Below are positions 1 through 12,787 of a DNA stretch of 64,000 bases, piece by piece. A program made the position numbers and the translations under genes. The stretch spans positions 27,304,758-27,368,757 of the forward strand of contig HG738137.1 of NCBI GenBank assembly GCA_000499405.2, written 5' to 3'. Position 1 is the first letter of the stretch. Each line of letters starts with the position of its first letter. The notes under the pieces were generated by a model, which worked only from the letters and a program-made list of their open reading frames with translations, was not told the DNA's origin and ran no database searches. The DNA comes from Onchocerca volvulus (Eukaryota > Nematoda > Chromadorea > Rhabditida > Onchocercidae).

Positions 1-1085
1 AGTGATATCAAAAAAAAAAAAATGATGTCTTTATACAATGGCCACAATGTATTTGAATTGAAATGAAATAGAAAGACTCTCTCTCTCGTTACTTTAGGAG
101 CTATCCTAACTCTTGCCACCTATGAGCCTATCACCAGATTAAGGCCTCGCCAAGTTTACCGCTAGCCAATTTCCTGCATCCCCCAACGGCCTCAAAGGCC
201 CTTTCCAATAACCTGCAACATTTCACGGTTGGCCGGTATTTGTGTTGATGTGGTGATTGGTTCCGGATAGTATTCCGGTTCCGTAATGGGTTAGAAATTG
301 TTGGGAGGAAGTTAGCGGCTTATATAAAAATTTAAAATCAAATTTAAGTTTAGGATTGAACTTATTCAGGCATTTAAATGATATGACCAAAATAGCATTA
401 CTTAAACATTTGTAAATTCGCATTCTTATGTGAATGTTTTGCAAGATTGCTACTAAATTGTTCAATTGCAGGTCATATAAAATGTTGGCAGATTCGCGGT
501 CACGTTTGCAACTATATCGTATGTATAAATTACTTCTTAGCCGATATGTAACTTCATCAAGCATACGATACGATTCTTTATTTCCGATACGTTTAATCAA
601 AGTATCATTGCAAAAATTGCGAATTAGTGACGAATTTATCGTATGTTTTTAGTATTGCACATTTCTTTTTTTTTTTTTTTTTTTTTGCTGCTTCTATTTT
701 CTATCTCACATGTTTTTTAATTCTATCCTATTTTCAATTTTTTAGCTAAATTTTCTATGTCACGCGTTTTGTTCTGTTTAAATCTCCACATTATGCGTCA
801 ATTTTGAATGATAATAGAAGTTCAATCCAAGTTTGGAAAACATAACTGAATCGCTAAAAAAAAAAATCACTTTTTCGCTGTCTATATTAAATTAAACTTG
901 ATGTATACTGAGATTTAAGTTTAAAACTATGAAAAATTAAACGTTCAGTATCTGAAGATAACGAAAAACAGATAATAGAAATTATTATTAACGCAAATCG
1001 ACATTTAATATCTTGACTAATTTTCTCTGTTCTTAAATTTTATCTTTAAATTTTCATATTTAATCACTTTTAGCAGAAGAATTCT
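1..1085. other. Left flank, no gene recognised
   Basis: No convincing exon is visible. Positions about 90-320 are clearly richer in G and C than the surroundings (several GGCC and CCGG motifs). Open frames on both strands across 223-652 give no recognisable protein. The stretch 660-1085 is AT-rich with a poly(T) run near 669-686. A TTTTTAG acceptor-like site ends at 1073, just before the thioredoxin start, and could take a spliced leader or close a 5' UTR intron. Confidence 0.5.
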
Positions 1086-2070
1086 ATGCTCTCTCGAAGG
1101 TTCTGTGATGACGGATCATTAGCAGTGATTTTTGATATTGAAAATGAGGAAGATTTCGCAGAAAAGGTATTGCATTTTACATTGATTTATTTTTGCTGTA
1201 TTTCATTTACGAATTCACAAATTTTACAACAAGATTTGCTGCAAGTAATCTTGAGAATTCTCCGAGATATTCTATTCATTAAGGATTTTAAAAAGAGATA
1301 GATGACCAGAGGGGACAGTAATTTTGTGCTCAATTGCTTTATAATAACGTAACGATTGTTAAGTTTACGGTTCTTTGCAGAATCCAGTTATTTGCGAAGA
1401 TTGCCAGAACATTTTTCGAAATGTATTTAAGATATAGATTGGGAAATCATTTGTATAAACTATTTTTGCAGGTTATGAAATCTTCTATCCCAGTACTCGT
1501 AGATTTTTATGCTGATTGGTGTGGGCCATGTAAAATGTTGGGGCCGCGAATCGAAGCCAAAGTTACTAATCGAGAAGGGATTGTAAGTCATGTTGTATAA
1601 AATAAATCTTCATTTATAAATTGTTATGAACAGAATAGAAGTTATCTGATTTCAGCGGGGGGATACGGCGTGATTCAGACATATCATTATGAGTCTGTGA
1701 AAATTGTCTGTCATGATGGCGGAGTGCTTAGCAAAACAAGCCTTTAATAATGAGTCGATTCTACATAAAGTTCACTCGATCAAAGACATGATTCTAATAT
1801 TGAATTTAATGCTTTGCTATTATTTAAAATTTTAATAAATTCATTACTGTGATGCATAAGGATTGGCTCAACTCATTTGAATTAGGCATGTTTCAGGTTA
1901 GGCTAGCAAAAGTTAATATTGATTATGCAGCAGATGTGGCAATGGATTATGAAGTGAACGTCGTCCCCACTGTTATTGCAATGAAATCCGGTCAAGTTGT
2001 TGCACGTTTCGAAGGCGTAAAAGCTGATGACGAATTGGATGATTTTATTGACAGTGTTATCGAATCGTAG
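1086..2070 (+). CDS. trx-2: Thioredoxin, mitochondrial type (3 exons, 121 aa)
   Basis: A small dithiol-disulfide oxidoreductase that reduces protein disulfides and is itself re-reduced by thioredoxin reductase. Exons are 1086-1166, 1472-1582 and 1897-2070, all joined in phase 0 at GT-AG introns. The joined protein is 121 aa. It carries the active site WCGPC (about residues 43-47, inside [16 protein letters not shown]), the conserved cis-proline region VVPT (about 86-89) and a C-terminal acidic helix ending in SVIES, so the fold is complete. The N-terminus MLSRRF is a short basic stretch that could start a mitochondrial presequence; it is shorter than usual, and a further 5' exon is possible. 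An acceptor-like TTTTTAG lies 13 bases before the ATG. A candidate AATAAA is at 2352-2357. The gene converges with the laminin gene. Family assignment is firm; mitochondrial location and symbol are inferred from similarity to the nematode TRX-2 group. Confidence 0.88.
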
Positions 2071-4775
2071 TAAAGTTAATGTTGGAATTAATGTCAGAGT
2101 AAAACTACTATTTTCCTTGGGATTATGGAGATTCAATGGACATAATTCGAGTTGCTAAGCTTCAAGATTTTATTATGCTATGATATGTTTTGTGGGAAAT
2201 ATTGCCACATGATAACAAAAGCAACGAGGAAAATATTACTTTGAATGGTGCATCAATATGCAAGAAACATCAGCAAGCTGTCAGAAGTGGCACTGTATCA
2301 CAAACAAAGTGGTATAGATTTCTTATGAAATAATTGGATGAAATCTAATCTAATAAATAAATTTTGCTCACAAATAAAATTCGTCCTTTCATTGGGCTTG
2401 GGAAAATGCCTTACAGCTTTTCAATTTACAATATAATTACTTGTATTATCCTATCCAAAATTCGTTAAATCGGACTTTCTTCAAGAATTCTCTTACAATA
2501 AAATGAAAAATGTAATATGTTCATACGAAATACGAACATTCCTTGGGATTAATTTAAAAATTTCCTGGTGAAATTCTCGAGAATCTGCAATTAATTTGAC
2601 ATCTGCTATAGGGAATCAACTGGATTCACTATAGAACGTAGTCAGATTCCAAATATTTCTCGACATTGTTCGAGCAAATGCAATTTCAAATGAATATTAA
2701 TTCATTGGGGAGGGGAGGGGGGGGAAAAATGCATTTTAATCATATCATATGATGAAATAAATAAAGCAGTTTAAAATGAAATAAAAAAACAAAGTCGAAG
2801 CATGCAATGTTTCACAACTTCAATTTACGTTCTGCAATAAAGTATAAGAAATAAAAAGCATAAAAAGGTCGGCAAAGAAACGGGCAGTTTTGTCTCAAAC
2901 TTTACCTATCATTCCAAGCAAAATGAATGAGATTATTACTCAATTATATGGAAGAGGAAAGAAAGAAGTACATAGACAAGAAAGAACTGATGCATCAGGT
3001 AAACATGAAAGTATAATATGATCGGGAAAATTGGATAGTTCCAGTAATTTTAGTGATAATCCATAGAATTGGATAGTCTCACATATCATGGCACTGATAT
3101 CGAAAAATTGATCAGCCAAATCCTAATGGTAGTAATCAACACAGAAATTCTTCTTAACATGTAATTTAATGCTTTACATGCAATAATAAACCTAGTGTCA
3201 TAAATCAGTACTATGATTGTTTGAATTAAATAATAAAACAATAGTATTTAACTGATTTTTTCACATGAATTTTTAAAAAAATCAATTGCAAAGAAATCAC
3301 ACTAGGAAAGAAGATTTAAATGCTAATTTAAATTTAAAGTTAAATACTCAACATTTACACCATTTTTTTCTTTAAAAAATTTGAAAAAAAGCATCTATAA
3401 TTGAAAGAAAAAGGCACAGTATGCAAACATTACATATAATAATAATGCAAAATGATAAATATTTTCTATAACAAATTAAGAAAAATAAAGAGAGAGAGAA
3501 AAAAAAAAACTAGGGATAAGGGGAGCTTTATTTTATACACATAGGGCAGTTGATAGAGCTGGATTCGAAAGAAAATTGTTGATTAAATTAATTGACATAA
3601 TATAACTACTGATGAGGAGAAAGAAAAATATTTATAGATTGCCCGGCAATTCTAACCAAAATGTCCAATCATTTCTAATCTGCAAAATTTTTAAAAATTT
3701 GTGGCGAACAAATTAAATGTCATATCAAAATGAACCTCTCTTGGGAATTAAAATTTCAAAGCCTAGTAATAGACACCTCAATTTTTTTTTTATTTATCTG
3801 TTAGAATGAAAATTTCCTAACACCAAGCAATCATAGAGGACTAAAATTAAAACATTTATTTATCGTCATCAGTAAACAAAGAAATTTAAAATAGAATCGA
3901 ATTTTAAAGAGAAGAGAATCGTATTTCTGGAAGAATAGTAATATAAATAATATTTAATATGCAAAAAAGATTTTAAAAAATTATGGCAGTGTTTTGAAAT
4001 TTAAAGAAAAATCTTATCATAGCTAGAACTTCAATTTTTACTATTTTCTTTTCATTTAATTTCTAGAAAATAAATTCAACTCTCTCTAAAACAATCAAAA
4101 ATTGAAATAAACTATAAATAAAAAAGAAAAAAAAGAAAGAAAACAACAAGAATAACAACGAAAAACTGAAAATATAAGTTATTTAAGCTATGAATTTGAA
4201 TTTCTTTTTTCTGTTTCGAAAAAGATAATGAAATAAGGAGAGAAATTTCTTTAATAAATTTAAATAATAAATTTAAAGATGGTCCTGGAAGAATGGAGCA
4301 GAAAAATTATGAAAGAACAGATGTAATCAGGATTGAGCTAATGCCTCAGTAATTGTTAGAATGCACTAAGAGTACCGGAAAGTATCAGTCATCTGTTCTC
4401 AAATTAATCTCCTCTTCTAATTTTGCTTATAACTTCAACTTCCATAAAACCATAGTAAAATACTTTAAAAAAGTTTTTTTTTTTTTTTTTTTTTTGCAAA
4501 AAAAGAAGAGGAAATATTGCATTCCTCCACCGGAAAAGTGACTAAAAAATCTGAAGTTTGCCATCCTATTTTGGATTTCATTTTTCAATGCACCGAATTT
4601 ATTTTTCATGCAGTTTTGTAAAATTTGACTGCTTTCCGGAAAGAGAGGAGAGGAGTGAGAGACGAACAAATGAGATCGATGTGATTAAAACGCCATCCTC
4701 CAACATCCGATTCCCTAAATGAATCAGACACAAATGTTTCAATATTTGATCTTTCTTTTTCAACCAATTTTATTT
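2071..4775. other. Intergenic region between convergent genes
   Basis: Contains the 3' UTRs of the thioredoxin gene (+) and the laminin gene (-). On the minus strand an AATAAA lies at 4598-4603, about 175 bases past the laminin stop. The rest is AT-rich with A runs (for example 3500-3510) and a poly(T) run at about 4475-4494. No further gene is visible. Confidence 0.6.
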
Positions 4776-4987
4776 TCACTTGTGTCCCTCTTGTTCCAAA
4801 TTGATTACATTGAAGCATTTGTTCGGCAATGAATCACGTATTTCTTCAAGATTTTGCACTTCATCTTTTAAAGTATCAATTTCATTTTTAAACTGTGTTA
4901 TTGTACGATCCTGTTCAATTTTCTGTTCTTTGAGCAACGATACCTGCAAAAATATTTGCTAATTGATTTGAATGAAATCAAGTTATT

Positions 4988-5020
<33 letters not shown>

Positions 5021-8000
5021 GTCAAAATGAAAAATGAGGAACCTCTCATTTTACAATGTCTTAAATAAAAGAACTGGAAATGGATGGATTGGAAAAAAGG
5101 AAAGCAATGATTGCTCAATCGAAATCAGTTCTAATCAATAAACTGAAGAGAAACCTGCTAAGTAAAATCATAAATTTGTGAAATACTTATCGAAATCAAG
5201 AAAATTTTTTTGTGCTGATTTCAATAAACAGAATTATATTAAAAAAAAAAAAAAAAAATCCAACTTGTTTGTCCAAGTCAGCACTGTTTAATAATTCTTC
5301 TGCTTGATTCAGTTGTTTCTCCAGTTCATCAAGTTCTTCACTATTCACACCATCCAATGAATCTAAATATAAGGAATCTACTGAGGAATCTTATCTGAAA
5401 TTGTCAAGTAATGTTTGCTTCTGAACGAAGCAATCAACACCAGTTTTTTTAATTGGCGACTTTTATTTTTTTGATAATGAATTACTAATGTTTTATTTAT
5501 ACAAAGATGGAAAGAAAGGATGTGAAAAACTTTCCAATGTTATGAATTATACAGTAAAAATAGCAAAAATTGAAAATGAACACACTGAGTTGATTTATAA
5601 TATTTCTTAGACTATCCTGCGCTTCGCTGATTGTTTTGTTCGCACCTTCAGCAGCTTTTTCGGCAAGCTGCGCTTTTTGAACCGCCTTGAATAATTTTAT
5701 AAGTGAAATTTGAAAATAAACATTGCACATTTTTTGTTATTGACAAAATATAATAATGGCAAAAAATTGTCCAGATTATATACCTCAGAAGCACGAGCCT
5801 TATCGCTACTAGCTTGCCGTCTGTAATCCTCCATTGTTGTACCCGTCTCCTTGACATCATTCACCAGTTGGTCAGCACTTGACTTTAACTGTTCTGCAGT
5901 TCTGCGCACATCTTGTGTTTGATTCCGTAATTCATATGCCTCCTAAAAAAGATATAACTCTTGGACAATTCCTGAAAATTAGCTTAATAATGTTCGAGAC
6001 GAATCAGTATTTTAAACATTATATAGTCGAGAAAAATATGCTGCATGGTAAACATCTTAAGTCAGTAATCCATATTTCTGGAGACCAAACTACGACAAAG
6101 TTCGAAGAGAACCTCAATGTTTTTAAGTAATATACTGATTAATCATAAGTTGTAACGAATTACTTTCAAAAAAACAAAAATACCTTGCTTATACTTTTAG
6201 CTTCCTTTTCAGCTTGCAAAGCGATTTTTTCAGCCAATTGCGCGTCATTTTTTGCATTACCGATAGCATCTTCAGCTTCTCGAGTTGTTTCTTCAGCCAA
6301 AACAATTTCTTTCTCAATCTCTTTCAGATTTCTTAGTTCTTCGATTGCTTCTGACTTACTTGCATCCACTCGTTCTTCGAAATCTGAAGTAAAATTTTCA
6401 ATGTCACAAAATTTGCAAAACCCGCCATCATTGATTTATTACTTTAAATTCTTATTAGTTCATTGTGTGGTCTCATTGAAAAAATCAATCAAAACGCGTG
6501 ACAAGTTTGAGAAAAAGTGTTAAAATGTTGAATTTGAAAAAGACAGAATATTATTTAATATAGAAAAATAAAGTGATAATTTCAAAATTTAAAATATCAA
6601 AAGTACCATTCAGTATTTCTAGCGTGTGTTGGGCTTCTGCTAGAGTATTTTCTGCAAGCGAAACAGCTTCCACAGCGCGAGCCTTTGCAGCATCTACATC
6701 AGCCAATAATTCGTCCGAAACCTGGATAAATTATATCTTTCCATATGTTGAATGTTTATCTGATAAGCAATGGAACTCCATGGTGGTGTTGTACAGATTA
6801 TAAATAAGCATCAAAGCAAAATCAGTTCCAACATAAGTAAATTACTTTTTGTTGATCCTGAACCCGCTGCAATTCGTATTTTGCTTCAGCAATCATCCGT
6901 ACTGCTTCGTCCATTAGTTCTTTGTTAGCAGCAGCTTGTTCTTTGGCATTGTCAGCTGTAGCTTGAGCATCATCCGCGACCCGTTTCGCTTCTTCTTCAA
7001 TCTAATATTTTAAAAAAATATTAAATATTCTCATTTAAACCGATATTCAATCAAAAATTTTAAACTGAAATTTGGAATTTAAAAAATTCTAAATCTCATG
7101 GTTATTAGAAACAGAAGATTATCGTATTAATCATGAATTTATTAGTTTCCTAATTGTTTGCTAAAAATAAAAATACTAACTTGTTGTGGATCAATGTTAG
7201 GTAATCGTAAACCTTCGACAGCTGTTAAACTTTCTGCAGCTGTTTTGTATGCACGATCCGCTTCCAGTAATTGTTCTTCAGCTAGTTTACCGGTTTGATT
7301 CAAAAGTATTTCGGTTGCATTCAAACGCTCCATCATAATTGCAATTTCTTTGCTAGTAGCATCACCTAGATAAATTTATATGTTAGAATTTAATTTCTTC
7401 CTAGATTTTATAGAATCCACTCGCAAGATCTGTCACTAAATTAGAATGATAATGTTCGAATATTAATGAAAGAATGAGTAATTAGAATGATAATGGCGAG
7501 AAAATCTAGCAATCTGTTTCCAATCAAGTCATCAAGAAAGAAATATTTGCTATTTGTCAAATTAGTAAGTTGACCAAATCAGATATTCTAATAGTTAGTG
7601 TAGTGATAGTACGAAACAATAGGCTATAACTGGGTTGTAATGACAAAGATTTTATATTTATCATTGCATCATCTATTGTTTCGAATGAAGCAGGCAATGA
7701 TCCTAATGGAATTTTTAAGGGAGTTTAAATAATGTTTAAATAATTGCTTAGTTTAAATAATGAGAAATATGAGATATAGTGCAGCTCAAAAAGAGATCTA
7801 GTTATTACTGCTAATATTCTTCAAATAACTCTACGACTCCCAGCTGAACTGTAGATGTGGTTAGAAAAGATATTACTTCTATCTCTGAAACACTACACCA
7901 ACAAATTAATAATTTCAATCGAAATTTACATCAACAACATCACATGTAGTAAATTTAGACTTATTTCAACCTTACCTCCAAAGATCACTTCTTGCGCTTC

Positions 8001-11000
8001 AATAAGCGCCTGTTTAGAACTATTTGCAATCTTCTCCGCCAATGCTTCGATTTCGATACTGCGATTTTCCTGCTGTTCAGCTAATTTCCTTGTTTCTTGT
8101 GCTATTTCCGACAACTGAAAAGATGTTTTTTTGTTTTTTATAAAAAATATTATAAATTAATAAAAATGAAATGAAAATATGTACAATTAGAGTCACTCAA
8201 TGAATGCAATTAACACCCTCTCGCGGTTACATATGATCGTTTATACACCACATTCGATTCCTAAAAAGGAATCATTTGCAAAAGGGTAGATTATAAAGAT
8301 AGATTTTGCAAAAATTTTAAGAGCTTTCAAATACCTGTTGACTTTGTTCACCATATTTCCGAGATGCTTCCTGCGCTAGTTCCCATTGCGTTCGTCCCTC
8401 AGTTTCCAAATAATACAACGCATTTTCTAGATCACTTCGTGCTCGATCTGTAAATTTTAATTTTAGGCTATTATTTACAAAAGAGAAAAGCAGTCTCATT
8501 CTGTCTTTTTGGTCCAGAAAAATCTTTGCTTGTCCTTAGCCTATGCAGTCTTGATTCTCTTCTCGAAGCATGAACCCTTAATTTTAGAAAAATATACATA
8601 TCTAGGTAATAATCAATGCATTAACGAGTTAGTTACATTAGTTAGCTCTATAAGTGGTATTTTACTTGAAACTTTACTTATCGACATGAGTATCGATAAA
8701 AATATATCAAGGTATGTTGAAAAATGAACGAATCTAACAACCTTCAAAATACAATACTGTTCATCAAACGGTTGTTGACACCGCTCATGAAACGTAGATG
8801 AGGAATTTCCGAAATGGACAACGTATGCTAATTCATTCAATTAATTATTCAAAAATAACCTTTGATTAGCCTCCACTGATTCAATGTTTCTTCTATTGTA
8901 TTGGCCTTTCTATCTGCTTTATTAATGATATCATCAACTGAGTTTAACAATTCCAATGCTTTCTTCAAATCGCTTCTAATCACATTCACTTGTTCAATAA
9001 CCTGCGAATCATCACCAGCTGAAAATATCCGCAAATTGTGCTTTTTTGCAAATATTTCCAAATAAACCACTGATTACTCAATCAATAAGATCAAATAGGA
9101 AATGGGAAAAATTAATTATAATCTTGATCTTGTCTAAAAAACAGCTGCCACCATCGGATGTCCGAGTATGTCTAGAATTCCAATATGTATCGCTAGGTAT
9201 TTCCCAGTAAATTAATTCATGTGTTTTTGAATTCATAATACAACAAAATAAATTAATTTCTAATTTACCTAGTTTTTTATTTACGGTATCAGTCAAACTC
9301 TCTACTTCAGCACTGACAGTTTTCACATAATTATCAAATTCCACGTCGTCAACCTGCAAAGGACACTTTCTTAATAAATTTATCAAGAAATTTAAATTAA
9401 CTCACCTATAAAATTTTTAGCAAATTTTCTGAAAAAATTTTTAAATTGCTATAAACTGCTCATTAATCATTTAATCTAATTTTACAACTAACTTTGTCAG
9501 CTTTTCTGAAAATGTCTGAAGAAATTATTAAACAAACTATCTTAGAAACTTTAAACCATAATCGTTTATTATATGACAATAATTAACGCCAAATCGCTTC
9601 ATTTATTTAAATATGAGCGAAAAATTAAAAATTGTAGTCAAAAAGAAATATTAATTAAAAAAGCAAATTTAAAAAATTATAATAACCGGTGCGGGATTTT
9701 CGATAATTTCTTTCAGCGTTTCTTCCAGCACACCAATATCCTTCCTGAATGTATGTACTCGACGCTGAATCAACGTATAGCAATCATCACATGGTAAACA
9801 ACCAACTTGCAAATTATAACGATTTTCAGTACAGTGATCGCAACGTCGTCCTTCGATATGATCACGACATAAACACTGACCTGAAATGAGGCTACGTATG
9901 AAGAGTTCAGAGCCACTTTTTTCTTTTTTGTTTGTCTAAATGGCAAAGGCTATTTTGCAGATTTTGATTAGGGACCTGAAATACAGCATATCTAAGACTT
10001 GTTTTATGGAATCCTCAATAACCAGTAGTTGTAGAATCTAAGCTCAGAAAATTCAAGCCCAAATTTTGCTGTCATAGTTTTATAATCTATTGTAACAGTG
10101 ACAAAAGGTTTAATTCAAGCAAAATAAAATTTCGGATTTAAGTTAGAAAAAAGACGAAAGTATGCCGTGAAATCATGGCCATTCTAATTTCAAATTCAGA
10201 TTTAACGTTTTTCAAATCTCAATGTTTGTCAAGAAGAAACGGCTAAAGTACGATAAAAGACATTCAACGCAATAATGATTTAAGCATAAGTCAATTAACA
10301 TTCAGTAAGAGGAGTAAATATTCCCTATTTCACTGAATATTTAAAGTTTTGAATTTAAAAGATGTGCAATCCAAAAATAAAAACCAACAATCATAACAAT
10401 GATATAATGCATATTCTAAATGATTATTTCTAATTTCATCATTCCTTAACTGCTAAAAGGTGAAGTGTTTAATTGTTAACAGCGAAATAAATATTATCTA
10501 TCATAAACATACCAGTGATAACATCACATTGTGGTGACTCTGATCCAATAACTTCACAATCGCAAGGCTGACAACCATCTATTCCAAAACCGTAATGTTG
10601 TGGTTCACATTGATCACATCTAAAATTGACTTCTTCCTCTTTGTCTATTTGCTTTCATGATTAAAATTAAATTTAATAAAATAAATGAAGGACCATTTTT
10701 TCTTTGAATTCAATAACTGAAAACTTAGAAAACTGATGAAATTGAAAATCTTCAACCTATTTCTTAAGAAGAAATCTAATCTTCCGCTGAAAAAATTTAC
10801 AAAAATTTTCATATTGCTAATTATTAATTAATACATATGACCATAACTTCGATTAATAAAAAATTTATTTCAAAAAAATTTTTTCCAAATTTCATCATAG
10901 ACAGAGAATCAGGAACATAGCAATGCTTGTGTTGCAAGCTCTTACAACAGGTTAAATTTAGTGTCTACGACATACATCTAAATTTCGAATTTAAGAAAAG

Positions 11001-12183
11001 AATATAAAAAAAAATGAAGAGTAGAAATGGATTAGCTATAATTTCATTTCGTCTATTCTCTTCTTTTTTTAAAAAAAAAAAATGGCGACAGCCACAAAAA
11101 AAAAAGAAAAAAGAAAAAATTTGAAGTCTTTTCTAGTCTTTGAACATCACAATGCACTTTTCACAAATTTTTTTTTCTTGTAAAAATCATTTTTTCGCAA
11201 TATATCAGCAGTCATCACGGTAATATCTAATGTTTGAAAGAATTGCTGGAAAGACTCTTATCTTTCTATCTTTTGTTCATTCTTGATGAAAGCAAAGACT
11301 AAATAATAAAAAATTGCAAGAAATTCTACAAGACTGAAACGAGAAAATTGAATGTTTTATAATCTTCAGTTTCAATAAACAAAGGAATAGAAATGCTGAA
11401 TTGAGTAGCCAATGATCATAGACCACCATGCAGTAAATTACACGAAAATGGACTATGAAATCGGTGTTCCGATTTCAAAATTGTATTTGCCCATACCAGA
11501 AGATATATTGCATTGAATGAATGAATATAAATGAACGTTATGTCATTCAGATCATTTCAAATTTGATATCAGATTTTAACAATTGCTAATTGCTAATTTA
11601 GTGTTAATATGAAAATTCCTGAAATCTTTAAAAGCTTTTTCATGTGCATTTTTTAGTTTCGAAATTTGAAGAAACTCATTAATCCAAAAAGAAGTAAGAG
11701 AAATTCCTTGCAGGTGAGAATTGCAAAGTACAACTGAAAAATTAGTTCAAAAAAATTTCCAGGAAATAAATTTCACACAAAAATCCTGCAAGCTAATTCA
11801 GTCGTGCTATTTTTATCTGATATTGCAATATCTTTTAATATATTACTCATATTTCCTATTGAATCAATCCTAAACTATGAATGTCCTTCCTGCTTTTAAT
11901 GCTGTAATTTAGATGTTATAAATACCTTTATCATAGCCGTCTGAAATCTGATTTTCTTTCCAAATTTTGCTATTTATACAAACTTCTCTTTGGGGGACAT
12001 TTGTAATTGAATGAACAAAATTTCGTAATTCAAAATGTACATCATAGCAAAAGAATGTTAGATATTTGAATGTTTCATCTTTTCTTTCTTTTTCTTTTTT
12101 TTTTTAAATTAAAAAAGAGATGCTTTCCTAACAACATAATCTTTTTTAAAAAGTTAAATATGAATTTGAAATGAGAAAATGTT

Positions 12184-12221
<38 letters not shown>

Positions 12222-12753
12222 CGAAATGAAAAAAAAAATATTCGATCTTTAATCTACAATAGTAACAGCATGTGTATGTATATGTTAAACAGAGAGTATA
12301 ATAGAAATTTAAAAAAAAAAAAAAAAGAAAATGACATAACCAAAGTGACAAATAATCCAACAATGAACAGATGAAATGAAAAGAGAACGGAATTCAAATG
12401 AAAAAAAAAGAAGAAAAAGAAACTAACCTGCGGCCCATCACACCTGATTTACACAAGCACTGCCCGGTTAGCACATCACAGGTGCTATTGACACTACCAA
12501 GAACGTCACAATTACATTCTTGACAGCCACTTCCGGATGTTAAATTGAAGTATCCAGGCTAGAAAAAAAAATCAATTTTTTTTAATAATTTAATGATTTG
12601 AAATTATTGAACTTTATTTGCAATCTTGGTAAGTTTTAATATACTAATGTCAATTTCGATTAAATAAGAACTGATATGATAGAGATAAAAATTGTCACTG
12701 GAACGAAACAATAAATAATCATACATATGCATTTCATGAAGAGACGATCAGGG

Positions 12754-12787
<34 letters not shown>

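Noticed and set aside
223..652. Overlapping open frames on both strands at the left edge
   Set aside because: Compositions are random-looking, the two frames overlap antisense, and no splice-consistent extension or familiar motif is visible.
1086..2070. Transfer of the thioredoxin gene from a bacterial endosymbiont
   Set aside because: It has two spliceosomal introns, base composition like its neighbours and an animal-type sequence; nothing suggests a bacterial insertion.
6185..6523. 112-codon Ser/Ala-rich + strand frame
   Set aside because: Antisense shadow of a laminin coiled-coil exon (6184-6383).
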